From NCBI GenBank assembly GCA_002050125.1, contig MWTA01000044.1:1-64000 (forward strand): a stretch of DNA of 64,000 bases. Direction: 5' to 3'. This DNA comes from Anaerolineae bacterium UTCFX2 (GTDB lineage: Bacteria > Chloroflexota > Anaerolineae > Anaerolineales > UBA4823). The position numbers and the translations under genes are program-made. Below are positions 36,209 through 44,586 of the stretch, one piece after another (position 1 is the stretch's first letter; every line of letters starts with the position of its first letter). The notes below the pieces were generated by a model, which was not told where the DNA came from, did no database searches, and was given only the letters and a program-made list of their open reading frames with translations.

Positions 36209-36310
36209 ATGGGAGTTGCGAACCGTTCTCCAGAAGCATCAATTGCAGAGACCGCAAAATTAACATTGGAAACAAGGCTGGAAGCATTGAAAAACCGCAT
36301 CATCCAGTGA
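36209..36310 (+). CDS. Possible small protein between acsB and acsD
   Basis: A 33-codon frame from ATG 36209 (or 39 codons from GTG 36191). The peptide is rich in Ala, Glu, Leu and Lys with an amphipathic helix-like stretch (AETAKLTLETRLEALKNRI). Ribosome site is weak (GAGAG, 11 nt upstream). It ends 30 nt before acsD, in the same direction. It could be a real microprotein or chance; conservation in other genomes would decide. Confidence 0.3.
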   Translation: MGVANRSPEASIAETAKLTLETRLEALKNRIIQ

Positions 36311-36340
36311 TGAATCATAGAGAAAAAACCAGGAGGAAAT

Positions 36341-37321
36341 ATGCCAATCGAAATACCAAAGGATAAATGGCCTGGGTCTGTGCGTCAGGTCGTACTGGGA
36401 GCGACGGCGGCTGAAGGCGGAACCCGCACCAGCAAAGTCGTCGTTGGCGGCGAAACATGCATGCCCTTTATGCATTTCGAAGGCGCGATCCCAAATCGAC
36501 CGGTTGTCGCGCTCGAAATCCGTGATCGTAGACCGGACGATTGGTCGCCCTTGCTGGTGAAAACCTGGGAAAATGTGATCGATGATCCTGCAGCCTGGGC
36601 AAAAGCCGCCGAAGAAGTTGGGGCGGATGCCATTCAATTAACCTTGAGTCTCACGGACAGCGCAGGTCAGCCAATGTCGCCCGAGACTGCGGTGGCAACT
36701 GTCAAAGCGGTTTTGCAAGCGAGCGGGCTCCCGCTCATCGTGTTTGGGCCGGGGCAGTCTGAAGTGGACAATTTGCTATTGGTGGCGGTTGCAGAGGCGA
36801 CCAAGGGCGAGCGGTTGGCGCTTGGAATTTGCGAAGATAAAAATTACCGCACTATCGTGGCGACTGCGATGGCAAACGATCACGTAATCACTGCGCGCTC
36901 TCCGATGGACGTAAACCTGGCAAAACAACTCAACATCCTGATCAGCGATATGGGTTTGCCGCTCGACCGCGTGATCATGGACCCGACCACCGGCGCGCTG
37001 GGTTATGGAATTGAATATGGCTATTCAGTAATGGAGCGTCTGAGATTGGCGGCGTTACAGGGCGATGCGATGACCCAACTTCCGATGCTGGTGACCCCGG
37101 GTTACGAGGCCTGGAAAACCAAGGAATCCAAAGTTGGCGAAGGCGTTCCCGAATCCTGGGGCGACTGGCTGCAACGAGCAATCAATTGGGAGACTATGAC
37201 TGCAATTGCGCTGCTGGAAGCCGGCGCAAACATCCTGGTGCTGCGCCATCCTGAAAGTTTGAAGCAGGTAGAGGCAGCGATTCAGGATTTGATGACCGCA
37301 CCCGATATGGTCTCGGTCTAA
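36341..37321 (+). CDS. acsD: Corrinoid/iron-sulfur protein small subunit
   Basis: CoFeSP carries the methyl group from methyl-H4folate to acetyl-CoA synthase; this is the TIM-barrel small (delta) subunit. The N-terminus has WPGSVRQVVLGATAAEGGTRTSKVVVGGE; conserved barrel parts are HFEGAIPNRPVVALEI, GADAIQLTLSLTD, VIMDPTTGALGYGIEYGYSVMERLR and NWETMTAIALLEAGANILVLRHP. 326 aa is standard. AGGAGG precedes ATG. Partner acsC follows 46 nt later. Confidence 0.95.
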   Translation: MPIEIPKDKWPGSVRQVVLGATAAEGGTRTSKVVVGGETCMPFMHFEGAIPNRPVVALEIRDRRPDDWSPLLVKTWENVIDDPAAWAKAAEEVGADAIQLTLSLTDSAGQPMSPETAVATVKAVLQASGLPLIVFGPGQSEVDNLLLVAVAEATKGERLALGICEDKNYRTIVATAMANDHVITARSPMDVNLAKQLNILISDMGLPLDRVIMDPTTGALGYGIEYGYSVMERLRLAALQGDAMTQLPMLVTPGYEAWKTKESKVGEGVPESWGDWLQRAINWETMTAIALLEAGANILVLRHPESLKQVEAAIQDLMTAPDMVSV

Positions 37322-37367
37322 ACGAATTATAGAACATCTATTATCGAATATCATCGGAGAGAGAACA

Positions 37368-38690
37368 ATGGCTCTTTCAGGCATACAAATCTATAAACTG
37401 CTGCCGCAAACGAATTGCAAAGAATGTGGATTCCCGACCTGTCTGGCTTTTGCGATGAAACTGGCTGCTAAACAGGTGGAATTGAGCGCCTGCCCTTACG
37501 TGACGGAGGAATCAATAGCCTTGCTGGCGGAGTCATCCGCCCCGCCGATCCGGCTGGTTTCGCTGAAGTCCGACGGATATGAAACAAAAGCCGGCAACGA
37601 GGTGGTGCTTTTTCGGCACGAAAAGACCTTCTACAATAAACCGGGTTTGTTCGTCAAGGTTGTTGACACTGAATCGCCTGAGGCAATAAAAGCAAAAATA
37701 AGCGCGGCAGACAGGTATGTTGTGAACTATGTCGGAATTGAACTCACTGTGGATGGTTTTGCAATTGAAGCCGCCAGTGGAGATCCGGAGAAGTTCAGCG
37801 CCGCAGTTAAGCTTGCGCGTGAAGCGAGCAAACGCCCCCTGATTCTGGTGAGCCGCGATCCGAGCATCATCAGCGCCGGTCTGAAAGCGTTGGAAGCTGG
37901 CGAAAGTGCATTAATTCATGGCGCGGATAAGTCGAATTGGGAAGTAATGGCCGCGCTTGCACAGGAACATAAGGCAGCGCTGGCGGTCATCTCGACGGAC
38001 CTGGAAACTTCTGCAGACCTGACGGAAAAGATCCGCGGCAAAGGCGTGGAGGATCTGGCTATCGATCCGGATACGACTGGGTTGGGAGCGATGCTGACCT
38101 TCAACACAATAGCGCGGCGCATGGCGTTGAAGAAGAATTTTAAACCTCTGGGTTTTCCGATTATTGTCTTCCCTAAGGATCTGGTTGCGGCGACCCAGGC
38201 GATTTCGAAATACGCTGGGTTTGTTGTCATAGACGATTTCAAGCCTGATGAGGTGTATCCATTATTGGTCCTGCGCCAAAACATCTATACCGATCCCCAA
38301 AAACCGATCCAGGTCCAGCCAGGCGTGTATGAAATCAACAATCCGAACTCTGAAGCCCCGGTTCTGGTGACTACCAATTTCAGCATTACTTATTTCAGTG
38401 TTGCGAATGAGGTTGAGGGATCGGGTTTGCCCGCCTGGTTGATGGTGTGCGATGCAGAAGGAATGAGCGTGCTGACCGCCTGGGCTGCGGGGAAATTCGA
38501 CGCTGAGCGAATTGCAAAATCGGTCAAGGGCAGCGATCTGGCAAGTAAAGTCAGCCCGAAACGAGTCGTGCTACCGGGCCACGTTGCAGTGCTTTCAGGC
38601 GAACTGGAAGAAGAGCTGCCCGGATGGGACGTGCGGGTCGGGCCACGCGAGGCGGTTGATATTCCAAAATTCCTTAAAGAGGCGCTTTAG
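37368..38690 (+). CDS. acsC: Corrinoid/iron-sulfur protein large subunit
   Basis: Large (gamma) CoFeSP subunit. N-terminal 4Fe-4S motif at Cys 17, 20, 25 and 42 (TNCKECGFPTCLAF..ACP), then a TIM-barrel and the C-terminal corrinoid-binding domain (VTTNFSITYFSVANEVE and the end EELPGWDVRVGPREA). 440 aa is standard. GAGAGAG precedes ATG. The low-potential cluster reduces Co(II) in vivo; reactivation is the job of the RACo-like gene directly downstream (23 nt). Confidence 0.95.
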   Translation: MALSGIQIYKLLPQTNCKECGFPTCLAFAMKLAAKQVELSACPYVTEESIALLAESSAPPIRLVSLKSDGYETKAGNEVVLFRHEKTFYNKPGLFVKVVDTESPEAIKAKISAADRYVVNYVGIELTVDGFAIEAASGDPEKFSAAVKLAREASKRPLILVSRDPSIISAGLKALEAGESALIHGADKSNWEVMAALAQEHKAALAVISTDLETSADLTEKIRGKGVEDLAIDPDTTGLGAMLTFNTIARRMALKKNFKPLGFPIIVFPKDLVAATQAISKYAGFVVIDDFKPDEVYPLLVLRQNIYTDPQKPIQVQPGVYEINNPNSEAPVLVTTNFSITYFSVANEVEGSGLPAWLMVCDAEGMSVLTAWAAGKFDAERIAKSVKGSDLASKVSPKRVVLPGHVAVLSGELEEELPGWDVRVGPREAVDIPKFLKEAL

Positions 38691-38713
38691 CCAAATAACC
38701 TGGCAATTTACTG

Positions 38714-40648
38714 ATGAAGGAATTTACTGTAAGATTTGATCTGGGAGATAAAGCCGTTCAGGTGCCATCAGGCACGCTACTTTCCGAAGCGGCGCAGCTG
38801 GCGGGGATCGATGTAAATCAACCTTGCGGAGGGCAGGGACGCTGCGGGCGGTGTGCGGTGCAGATTTTGGATGGTACTGTGCGCCGCCGCAGCACACTGC
38901 GCTTAACGACTGAGGATGTCGCGCTGGGTTACGCGTTGGCGTGTCAGACGGTTGTCGAGGGCGACGTGGATGTCCACGTGCCTGCCCAAGAGAAAATCGA
39001 ACGACGCCTGACAACCGACCTGACGGTTGCGGAAGTCCGCGTACCCTCCGATTATCTTTTCTCCGCCGATCAATCTATTCGTAGAGTGAAATTGAATCTG
39101 TCCGAACCCAATATGGACGATCAGACAGATGATCTCAGCCGCCTCCTCACGGCTTTGCGGCAGCAAGTTGGATTAGCGCCAGTCACGGTTTCGCTTGCAA
39201 CGCTGCGGAAGCTGGGAGGTATACTGCGGGAGGGGCAGTGGGAGGTTACAGCCCTCCTCGATACCGGGACTGAGGTTGGCGAAGACCTCCAGCCTGCCCG
39301 GCTAATTGATCTGTTGCCGGGGTTAGTAGCTGATATAGAGCCTATTTGGGGCGCAGCCATCGACATTGGAACGACGACCGTAACGGTCTGGCTGGTAGAT
39401 CTGGTGTCAGGACAGGTACGTGCGCAGGCGTCGGAATACAACGGTCAAATTTCACGCGGCGAAGATGTCATCTCGCGCATCGTCTATGCCGGCAAGAACA
39501 GCGGCGATGAAGAACTCCGGCAGTTGGTGCTGGCGACCATTAACAGCCTGATCGAGCGGGTCAGCCAGCGAGCCGGAGAGCAGGCGCAGGATTTATCGGG
39601 GCGGACTGTAAAAGCGGTCGTTGCAGGGAACAGCACGATGATCCATCTGCTGCTCGGCATTCCGGCGGCAAGCATTCGACTATCCCCATTTATCACCGCG
39701 GTTAACCAGCCGCCATTGCTTACCGCGCAAGAGGTTGGGATCGATATCCATCCTGAGGCGACGGTTGATTGTCTTCCAGGAATTGCTTCTTATGTAGGCG
39801 CTGATATTACCGCCGGCGTACATGCTTCGGGGATGGATCTCTCTGAGAAGATAACGCTTTTTATGGATGTTGGCACAAATGGAGAAATTGTGCTCGGGTC
39901 GGAAGAATGGCTGGTTGCGTGCGCCTGTTCTGCGGGACCGGCGTTTGAAGGCGCCGGGGTGGCTAATGGAATGCGAGCGACCCGGGGCGCAATCGAAGAA
40001 GTGTGGATCAATAACAATGACCTGGAACCGAACTACCGGGTGATTGGCGGCGCAAAACCGGCTGGAATTTGTGGGAGCGGGCTGATTTCCCTGCTGGCAG
40101 AGATGTTCATCACCGGGATAATCGACAAAGCCGGTAATTTTAACTTGCACCTGGAAACCCCGAGAATCCGCGAGGGCGCTCAGGGTCCCGAATATGTTCT
40201 GGCTTGGAAGGATGAGACACAAACCGGAAAGGATATCGCAATCACGCGCGTTGATGTGGACAATCTGCTGCGGACTAAAGGGGCGATCTATGCCGGCTAT
40301 AATGTTCTGGCTGAGAGCGTTGGCGTTTCAATGGAGATGATCGAACAAATGCTGATAGGAGGTTCTTTCGGTAAATACATCAATATCGAAAAAGCGATTC
40401 AAATTGGGTTGCTGCCGGATTTACCGTGGGATCACTTCCAGTTCCTGGGCAACACCTCGGTTCGGGGGGCGTATTATGCGTTGCTGGACCGTAAATCGCG
40501 CGAACGTATCACCGAAATCGCCTCAAAAATGACGTATATCGAACTTTCAGCCGACAACAGGTTCTATGATGCATTTATGTCGGCGCTGTTCTTGCCGCAC
40601 ACCGATCTTTCGAAATTCCCAAGCGTCAACGGAATGTTCGCAGGATGA
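38714..40648 (+). CDS. Reductive activator of CoFeSP (RACo), copy 2
   Basis: Uses ATP hydrolysis to return the inactive Co(II) form of CoFeSP to Co(I). Ferredoxin domain with Cys 38, 44, 47 and 77 (PCGGQGRCGRCAV..ACQTV), a middle linker domain (about 120-215), then the actin-like domain starting AAIDIGTTTVTVWLV, with FMDVGTNGEIVLGSEE, GPAFEGAGVANGMRATRG, AKPAGICGSGLI and MLIGGSFGKYINIEKAIQIGLLP. 644 aa, the length expected of true RACo. Position between acsC and acsE makes CoFeSP its likely substrate. Confidence 0.93.
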   Translation: MKEFTVRFDLGDKAVQVPSGTLLSEAAQLAGIDVNQPCGGQGRCGRCAVQILDGTVRRRSTLRLTTEDVALGYALACQTVVEGDVDVHVPAQEKIERRLTTDLTVAEVRVPSDYLFSADQSIRRVKLNLSEPNMDDQTDDLSRLLTALRQQVGLAPVTVSLATLRKLGGILREGQWEVTALLDTGTEVGEDLQPARLIDLLPGLVADIEPIWGAAIDIGTTTVTVWLVDLVSGQVRAQASEYNGQISRGEDVISRIVYAGKNSGDEELRQLVLATINSLIERVSQRAGEQAQDLSGRTVKAVVAGNSTMIHLLLGIPAASIRLSPFITAVNQPPLLTAQEVGIDIHPEATVDCLPGIASYVGADITAGVHASGMDLSEKITLFMDVGTNGEIVLGSEEWLVACACSAGPAFEGAGVANGMRATRGAIEEVWINNNDLEPNYRVIGGAKPAGICGSGLISLLAEMFITGIIDKAGNFNLHLETPRIREGAQGPEYVLAWKDETQTGKDIAITRVDVDNLLRTKGAIYAGYNVLAESVGVSMEMIEQMLIGGSFGKYINIEKAIQIGLLPDLPWDHFQFLGNTSVRGAYYALLDRKSRERITEIASKMTYIELSADNRFYDAFMSALFLPHTDLSKFPSVNGMFAG

Positions 40649-40729
40649 CGAATATCCCGTAAAAGTTACACATTGCAGGGAAAAAATACCGCCTGGCTGA
40701 TTATCAGACGCAAAAAAAGGATGGAAAAG

Positions 40730-41653
40730 ATGTACATCATTGGCGAAAATATTCACATCATCTCTGAGAAGGTAAAGGAGGCGTTGGCAAACCGGGATGC
40801 AAAATTCTTTCAAGACCTTGCCGTGCGGCAGGTGGAAGCCGGCGCCCAGGCGCTCGATCTGAACCTGGGTCCGCGCAAAAAGGATGGCGAAGAAGTCTTC
40901 CCCTGGATGGTCGATGCGGTCGAGGCGGTGGTGGATGTGCCGCTCAGCTTCGATTCGACCAACCTGCTGGGGATTGAAGCCGGTTTGAAGAAGGTCACTA
41001 AAGCGCAGCCGATCATCAATTCCACCTCGGCAGAACCGGAGCGCCTGGAAAAAGTGCCGCTGCTGGCGAAGCAATATAACGCGCGCCTCATTGCGCTGAC
41101 GATGGGTACATCGGGGATCCCAATCGCGGCAGACGAACGGGTCAACATCGCGGTCGAGACCCTGATCCCGCGCATGATGGAAATCGATTACCCAATGGAG
41201 AATCTGATTATCGACCCGCTGGTATTGACGGTTTCGGGATGCCAGGAATATTGTCCACATTTAATTGAAGCGGTGAGGACGCTGCAATACGCCTGGGATC
41301 CTCCACCCAATATTTCTGTTGGATTGTCCAACGTGTCAAACGCGGTGCCGAACGAGAACCGCCCGCTGATCAACCGGGTGTATGGCGCGATGTTGATGGG
41401 TGTGGGTCTTCAGATGATGATCGCCAATCCAATGGATATCGAACAACAAGAGACCATTCGGATTATTGAAGAACGCGATGAGAGCACAGCAGTTGGCAGA
41501 CTCTATCTAAAAATTGCCGATCGGATCGCCGCGATGGAAGAGCCTCAATTCGACGATGTCGATCCATCCGATCCGGAGCAAATGGCGATCTGGAAGACCG
41601 TACAAATTCTGCTGAACAAAGTTATCTATGCAGATGGCTACCTGAATCAATAG
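40730..41653 (+). CDS. acsE: Methyltetrahydrofolate:CoFeSP methyltransferase
   Basis: Transfers the N5-methyl group of methyl-H4folate to cobalt of CoFeSP. Pterin-binding TIM-barrel: IGENIHIISEKVKEAL, LDLNLGPRKKDGEEVFPWMV, SFDSTNLLGIEAGLKK, IINSTSAEPERL, VTVSGCQEYCPHLIEA-like block and GLSNVSNAVPNENRPLINRVYGAMLMGVGLQMMI. ATG 40730 (308 aa) has AAGGA 8 nt upstream; the open frame begins earlier at a TTG (40673). It is 80 nt after the RACo gene, and a terminator follows. Confidence 0.95.
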   Translation: MYIIGENIHIISEKVKEALANRDAKFFQDLAVRQVEAGAQALDLNLGPRKKDGEEVFPWMVDAVEAVVDVPLSFDSTNLLGIEAGLKKVTKAQPIINSTSAEPERLEKVPLLAKQYNARLIALTMGTSGIPIAADERVNIAVETLIPRMMEIDYPMENLIIDPLVLTVSGCQEYCPHLIEAVRTLQYAWDPPPNISVGLSNVSNAVPNENRPLINRVYGAMLMGVGLQMMIANPMDIEQQETIRIIEERDESTAVGRLYLKIADRIAAMEEPQFDDVDPSDPEQMAIWKTVQILLNKVIYADGYLNQ

Positions 41654-41670
41654 AGTTGTTCTCACTTCAG

Positions 41671-41704
41671 ACCCTCTGATTGTGCTATAAATCAGAGGGT
41701 TTTA
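41671..41704 (+). terminator. Intrinsic terminator after acsE
   Basis: A 10-bp perfect stem (ACCCTCTGAT / ATCAGAGGGT), 10-nt loop and TTTTAG. It separates acsE from the MetV-MetF gene, which needs its own start signal; a -10-like TACAAT occurs at 41719-41724. Confidence 0.85.
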
Positions 41705-41767
41705 GTCCTATATTAAGATACAATGGTTATTGGTTGAAGTAATAAAACAGTACAAAGGAGAAACAAT

Positions 41768-43219
41768 ATGCCTGGATTCACACCGGGGCGCCGCTGGCAG
41801 CCCGCATTTATGCCTTTCAAGAAAGAACCATTCGGGACGCGTGTGCTGGTAACCGTAGAACGGCTTGTCAAGGGGCCATTGTTTGGCTGCCGGATGTGCG
41901 GCAACTGTTTGCTCCAGGAAACAGCCTTTATCTGTCCAATGGAGTGTCCGAAAGGGCTTCGAAATGGCCCATGCGGCGGATCGACCCCGGAGTTTTGCTA
42001 CGTGGATGAAACCCGTCCATGCGTTTGGTACAAAATCTACGAACGCGCCTTCAAAATGGGTCGTGAGGAAATGCTGCTGGAAGTGCTCCCGCCGCTTGAT
42101 TGGGACAAGGCGGGCGGAGAAACCTGGGGCGACGTAGTTCGCCAGGTGCAAAAGGTGGGCACGAAGCACTTCGTCGGCGAAATGCTTTCGGGCAATCCCG
42201 CAAGACGGACTACGGCGTGGGACTCGGTCTTCCGACCGGTGCGCCAACCGGAGTGGTGGCAGGGAGATTCGGAATATCATCCGCCGGCGTATAGCGAACC
42301 TGCCTCCGAATTGGAGCGCCGTTTGAAAGCTGGAGAGTTTGTCGTTACCTGCGAGGTCGCGCCGCCGCAGACGATTGCCACTAAAAAACTGATCGAAAAC
42401 ATCAACCTTGTTAAACCCTACGTCCCAGCCATAAACTTTACCGATTCCCCATCGGCGACGCCCCGCATGTCGAGTTGGGCGTGCAGCACAATCTGTGTTC
42501 AAAACGGCGCGGAGCCGGTAATGCAGATCGCCGCGCGAGACCGAACGCGGGTTGGATTACAAGCTGAAGTATTGGGCGCAACTGCGCTCGGGGTGAGAAA
42601 CATCTTATGCCTTTCAGGCGACAGCATGGTATTGTCGCCGGATCCGCGGGGAAAGATGGAGATCGTGGACGTCGATTCGGTGCAGATGCTCTGGGTACTG
42701 CGCCGGATGCGGGATGAAGGTGTGTATATGGACGGACGCACCATGAAGTTCCCGCCCAAATTTTTCCTGGGCGCGGCAGCCTCTCCTTTTGCATCAGAGC
42801 CGAAATTCCAGGCGCTGCGCGAGCATAAAAAGGTCAATGCCGGCGCTCAATTCTTCCAGACGAACCTGGTTTATGACCCCGATGGATTGGAAATCTGGCT
42901 GAATGAAATGGCAAAACGGAACATCCTCGATAAGGTTTACATCCTTATCGGGATCACCCCGCTGAAAAGCTATAAAGTGGCGCAATATATGGACAAGGAA
43001 GTTCCAGGGGTGTTTGTGCCAGAGCATATCCTGAAACGCATGGAAAAAGCGGGCGACGGGGCAGCGGAAGAAGGCGTTCAGATTGCACTCGAGTTGATTG
43101 AAGCAGTCAAGAACAAGCAAGGCGTCAATGGCATTCACCTGATGGCAGTGGGATGGGAAGAGATTGTGCCGCGCATCATCACTGAAGCAGGTTTGGAACC
43201 TAAAACGGTCGCGGTCTAG
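41768..43219 (+). CDS. metF: MetV-MetF fusion: methylenetetrahydrofolate reductase
   Basis: Reduces 5,10-methylene-H4folate to methyl-H4folate, the last methyl-branch step before AcsE. Residues 1-105 match the MetV zinc/iron-sulfur-type domain (cysteines at about 41, 44, 47, 56, 60, 69, 77 and 85 in GCRMCGNCLLQ and CPMECPKGLRNGPCGG). After a linker, residues 185-480 form the MetF TIM-barrel (TCEVAPPQTIATKKL, NFTDSPSATPRMSS, MQIAARDRTRVGLQAE, NILCLSGDS, GAQFFQTNLVYD). In most acetogens MetV and MetF are two genes, so a single 483 aa chain is notable. AAAGGAG precedes ATG. Confidence 0.93.
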   Translation: MPGFTPGRRWQPAFMPFKKEPFGTRVLVTVERLVKGPLFGCRMCGNCLLQETAFICPMECPKGLRNGPCGGSTPEFCYVDETRPCVWYKIYERAFKMGREEMLLEVLPPLDWDKAGGETWGDVVRQVQKVGTKHFVGEMLSGNPARRTTAWDSVFRPVRQPEWWQGDSEYHPPAYSEPASELERRLKAGEFVVTCEVAPPQTIATKKLIENINLVKPYVPAINFTDSPSATPRMSSWACSTICVQNGAEPVMQIAARDRTRVGLQAEVLGATALGVRNILCLSGDSMVLSPDPRGKMEIVDVDSVQMLWVLRRMRDEGVYMDGRTMKFPPKFFLGAAASPFASEPKFQALREHKKVNAGAQFFQTNLVYDPDGLEIWLNEMAKRNILDKVYILIGITPLKSYKVAQYMDKEVPGVFVPEHILKRMEKAGDGAAEEGVQIALELIEAVKNKQGVNGIHLMAVGWEEIVPRIITEAGLEPKTVAV

Positions 43220-43235
43220 CTCTGCTCGACAGTCC

Positions 43236-44453
43236 GTGGAAAATTCCTGGATCGATCAATATATTCTTTTGGCGCTGCGAATGGATCGAGCGTTTCAGGC
43301 GGTCGATTCATCGCCGTTTCTGGATGCGTATTATGGTCCTCCAGAATTAATGCGTGTGTGCGAAAGCGAAGAGCCCTGGACGTTTTCGGCGCTTGCGGGA
43401 CAGGCGCAATCTTTGCAGGATCAGCTCGAAAAGGAGGATTTCAGTCCCTCACGATCTCAATATTTAGCTAAGCACGTTAAGTCAATGGAAACTATCGCGC
43501 GGGTGCGCGCCGGCGCCGAGGCGCCGTTTTTCGAGATCATCGAAAACGTTCTGGATATCCAGCCGGCGTGGATCTCAGAGAGTGAATTTTTAGAAGCCCT
43601 GGCGATCATGGATCAAGCTTTACCTGGGCGAGGCGATGTCAGAAAACGATTTCAACGCTGGCAGAAACGCGCCGTTTTTCCAGCCGATAAACCAGATGAA
43701 CTGCTGGAGACGCTGAAGATCATCTTGGCTGAAGCGCGCAAGCGAACCCGCCAGATGATTGAATTACCTGAGAATGAGGAAATTGAAATCATCCCAGTAC
43801 GCGGGGTATCCTACGGCGCGGCGAATTGGTATATGGGAAATTACTTCTCGCGCATGGAATTAAACCTCGACCGCCCGGTTTATTTGTTCTCGCTTCTTTA
43901 TCAGTTGTGTCATGAAGCCTACCCGGGGCATCACACTGAATTTTGCTGTAAAGAGCAGCATCTTTTTCGTGAAAAAGGTTATTTGGAGCAATCGGTGTTT
44001 TTCTCGCTGGGTCCCCAGCTCACAATTGCTGAAGGGATCGCCTCGCTGGCGATGGAAATGATCTTCTCCCCACAGGAAGCGGCTACCTGGATCGAAGAAC
44101 ATATCTTGCCCTTTTGTAAAATAAAAGCACGTGAATTCGATCTTGCATTAATCCTAAAAGCCTTCACGATTGCGTCGCCGGACGATATGAGCAGCAATAT
44201 GGCGCAATTGATCGAAGTGGGGCGTTCGTTCGAGAGTGTGCTGGACTACGCTCGCACCTATTCACCTTATTCGACGGAGCAGATCTCCAGTTTGTTTCCC
44301 TGGCTGGCATCCCCCTTATCACGGCTTTATGCTTTTACATACTCGCACGGTAAGCGTTTGCTCAAACCCTTGATCTATGGTCCAGAGAAGAATTCCTATA
44401 TCAGAAAATTATTGACCGAACAGGTGTTGCCATCCACATTGTCCGGATACTAA
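43236..44453 (+). CDS. DUF885-like putative zinc metallopeptidase
   Basis: About 405 aa protein with the metal-binding motif CHEAYPGHHTEFCCKEQ, the HExxPGHH signature of DUF885-type metallopeptidases, and downstream GIASLAMEMI with a possible third ligand. The start is not clear: the frame is open from 43164 inside metF; GTG 43236 (17 nt after the metF stop) and ATG 43281 are the choices, with no strong Shine-Dalgarno. No signal peptide is evident, so it is probably cytoplasmic. A link to methyl metabolism is not apparent; it is likely only co-transcribed. Confidence 0.75.
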   Translation: MENSWIDQYILLALRMDRAFQAVDSSPFLDAYYGPPELMRVCESEEPWTFSALAGQAQSLQDQLEKEDFSPSRSQYLAKHVKSMETIARVRAGAEAPFFEIIENVLDIQPAWISESEFLEALAIMDQALPGRGDVRKRFQRWQKRAVFPADKPDELLETLKIILAEARKRTRQMIELPENEEIEIIPVRGVSYGAANWYMGNYFSRMELNLDRPVYLFSLLYQLCHEAYPGHHTEFCCKEQHLFREKGYLEQSVFFSLGPQLTIAEGIASLAMEMIFSPQEAATWIEEHILPFCKIKAREFDLALILKAFTIASPDDMSSNMAQLIEVGRSFESVLDYARTYSPYSTEQISSLFPWLASPLSRLYAFTYSHGKRLLKPLIYGPEKNSYIRKLLTEQVLPSTLSGY

Positions 44454-44499
44454 CTTCGATTGTGTTGTGAATCACGTCAAAGATGTGTCTTTTAGTCCG

Positions 44500-44528
44500 T
44501 TGTAATCTCCGCTTATCTCAAATATAAT
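44500..44528 (+). promoter_or_regulatory. Sigma-70 promoter before panB
   Basis: TTGTAA (44500-44505), 17-nt spacer, perfect TATAAT (44523-44528). It is 58 nt from the panB ATG. Confidence 0.78.
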
Positions 44529-44586
44529 GGGATAGAGCATTCTCTAAGTACTCGTGAAAATCTATTCAAAAAAACGGAGGCATAGA

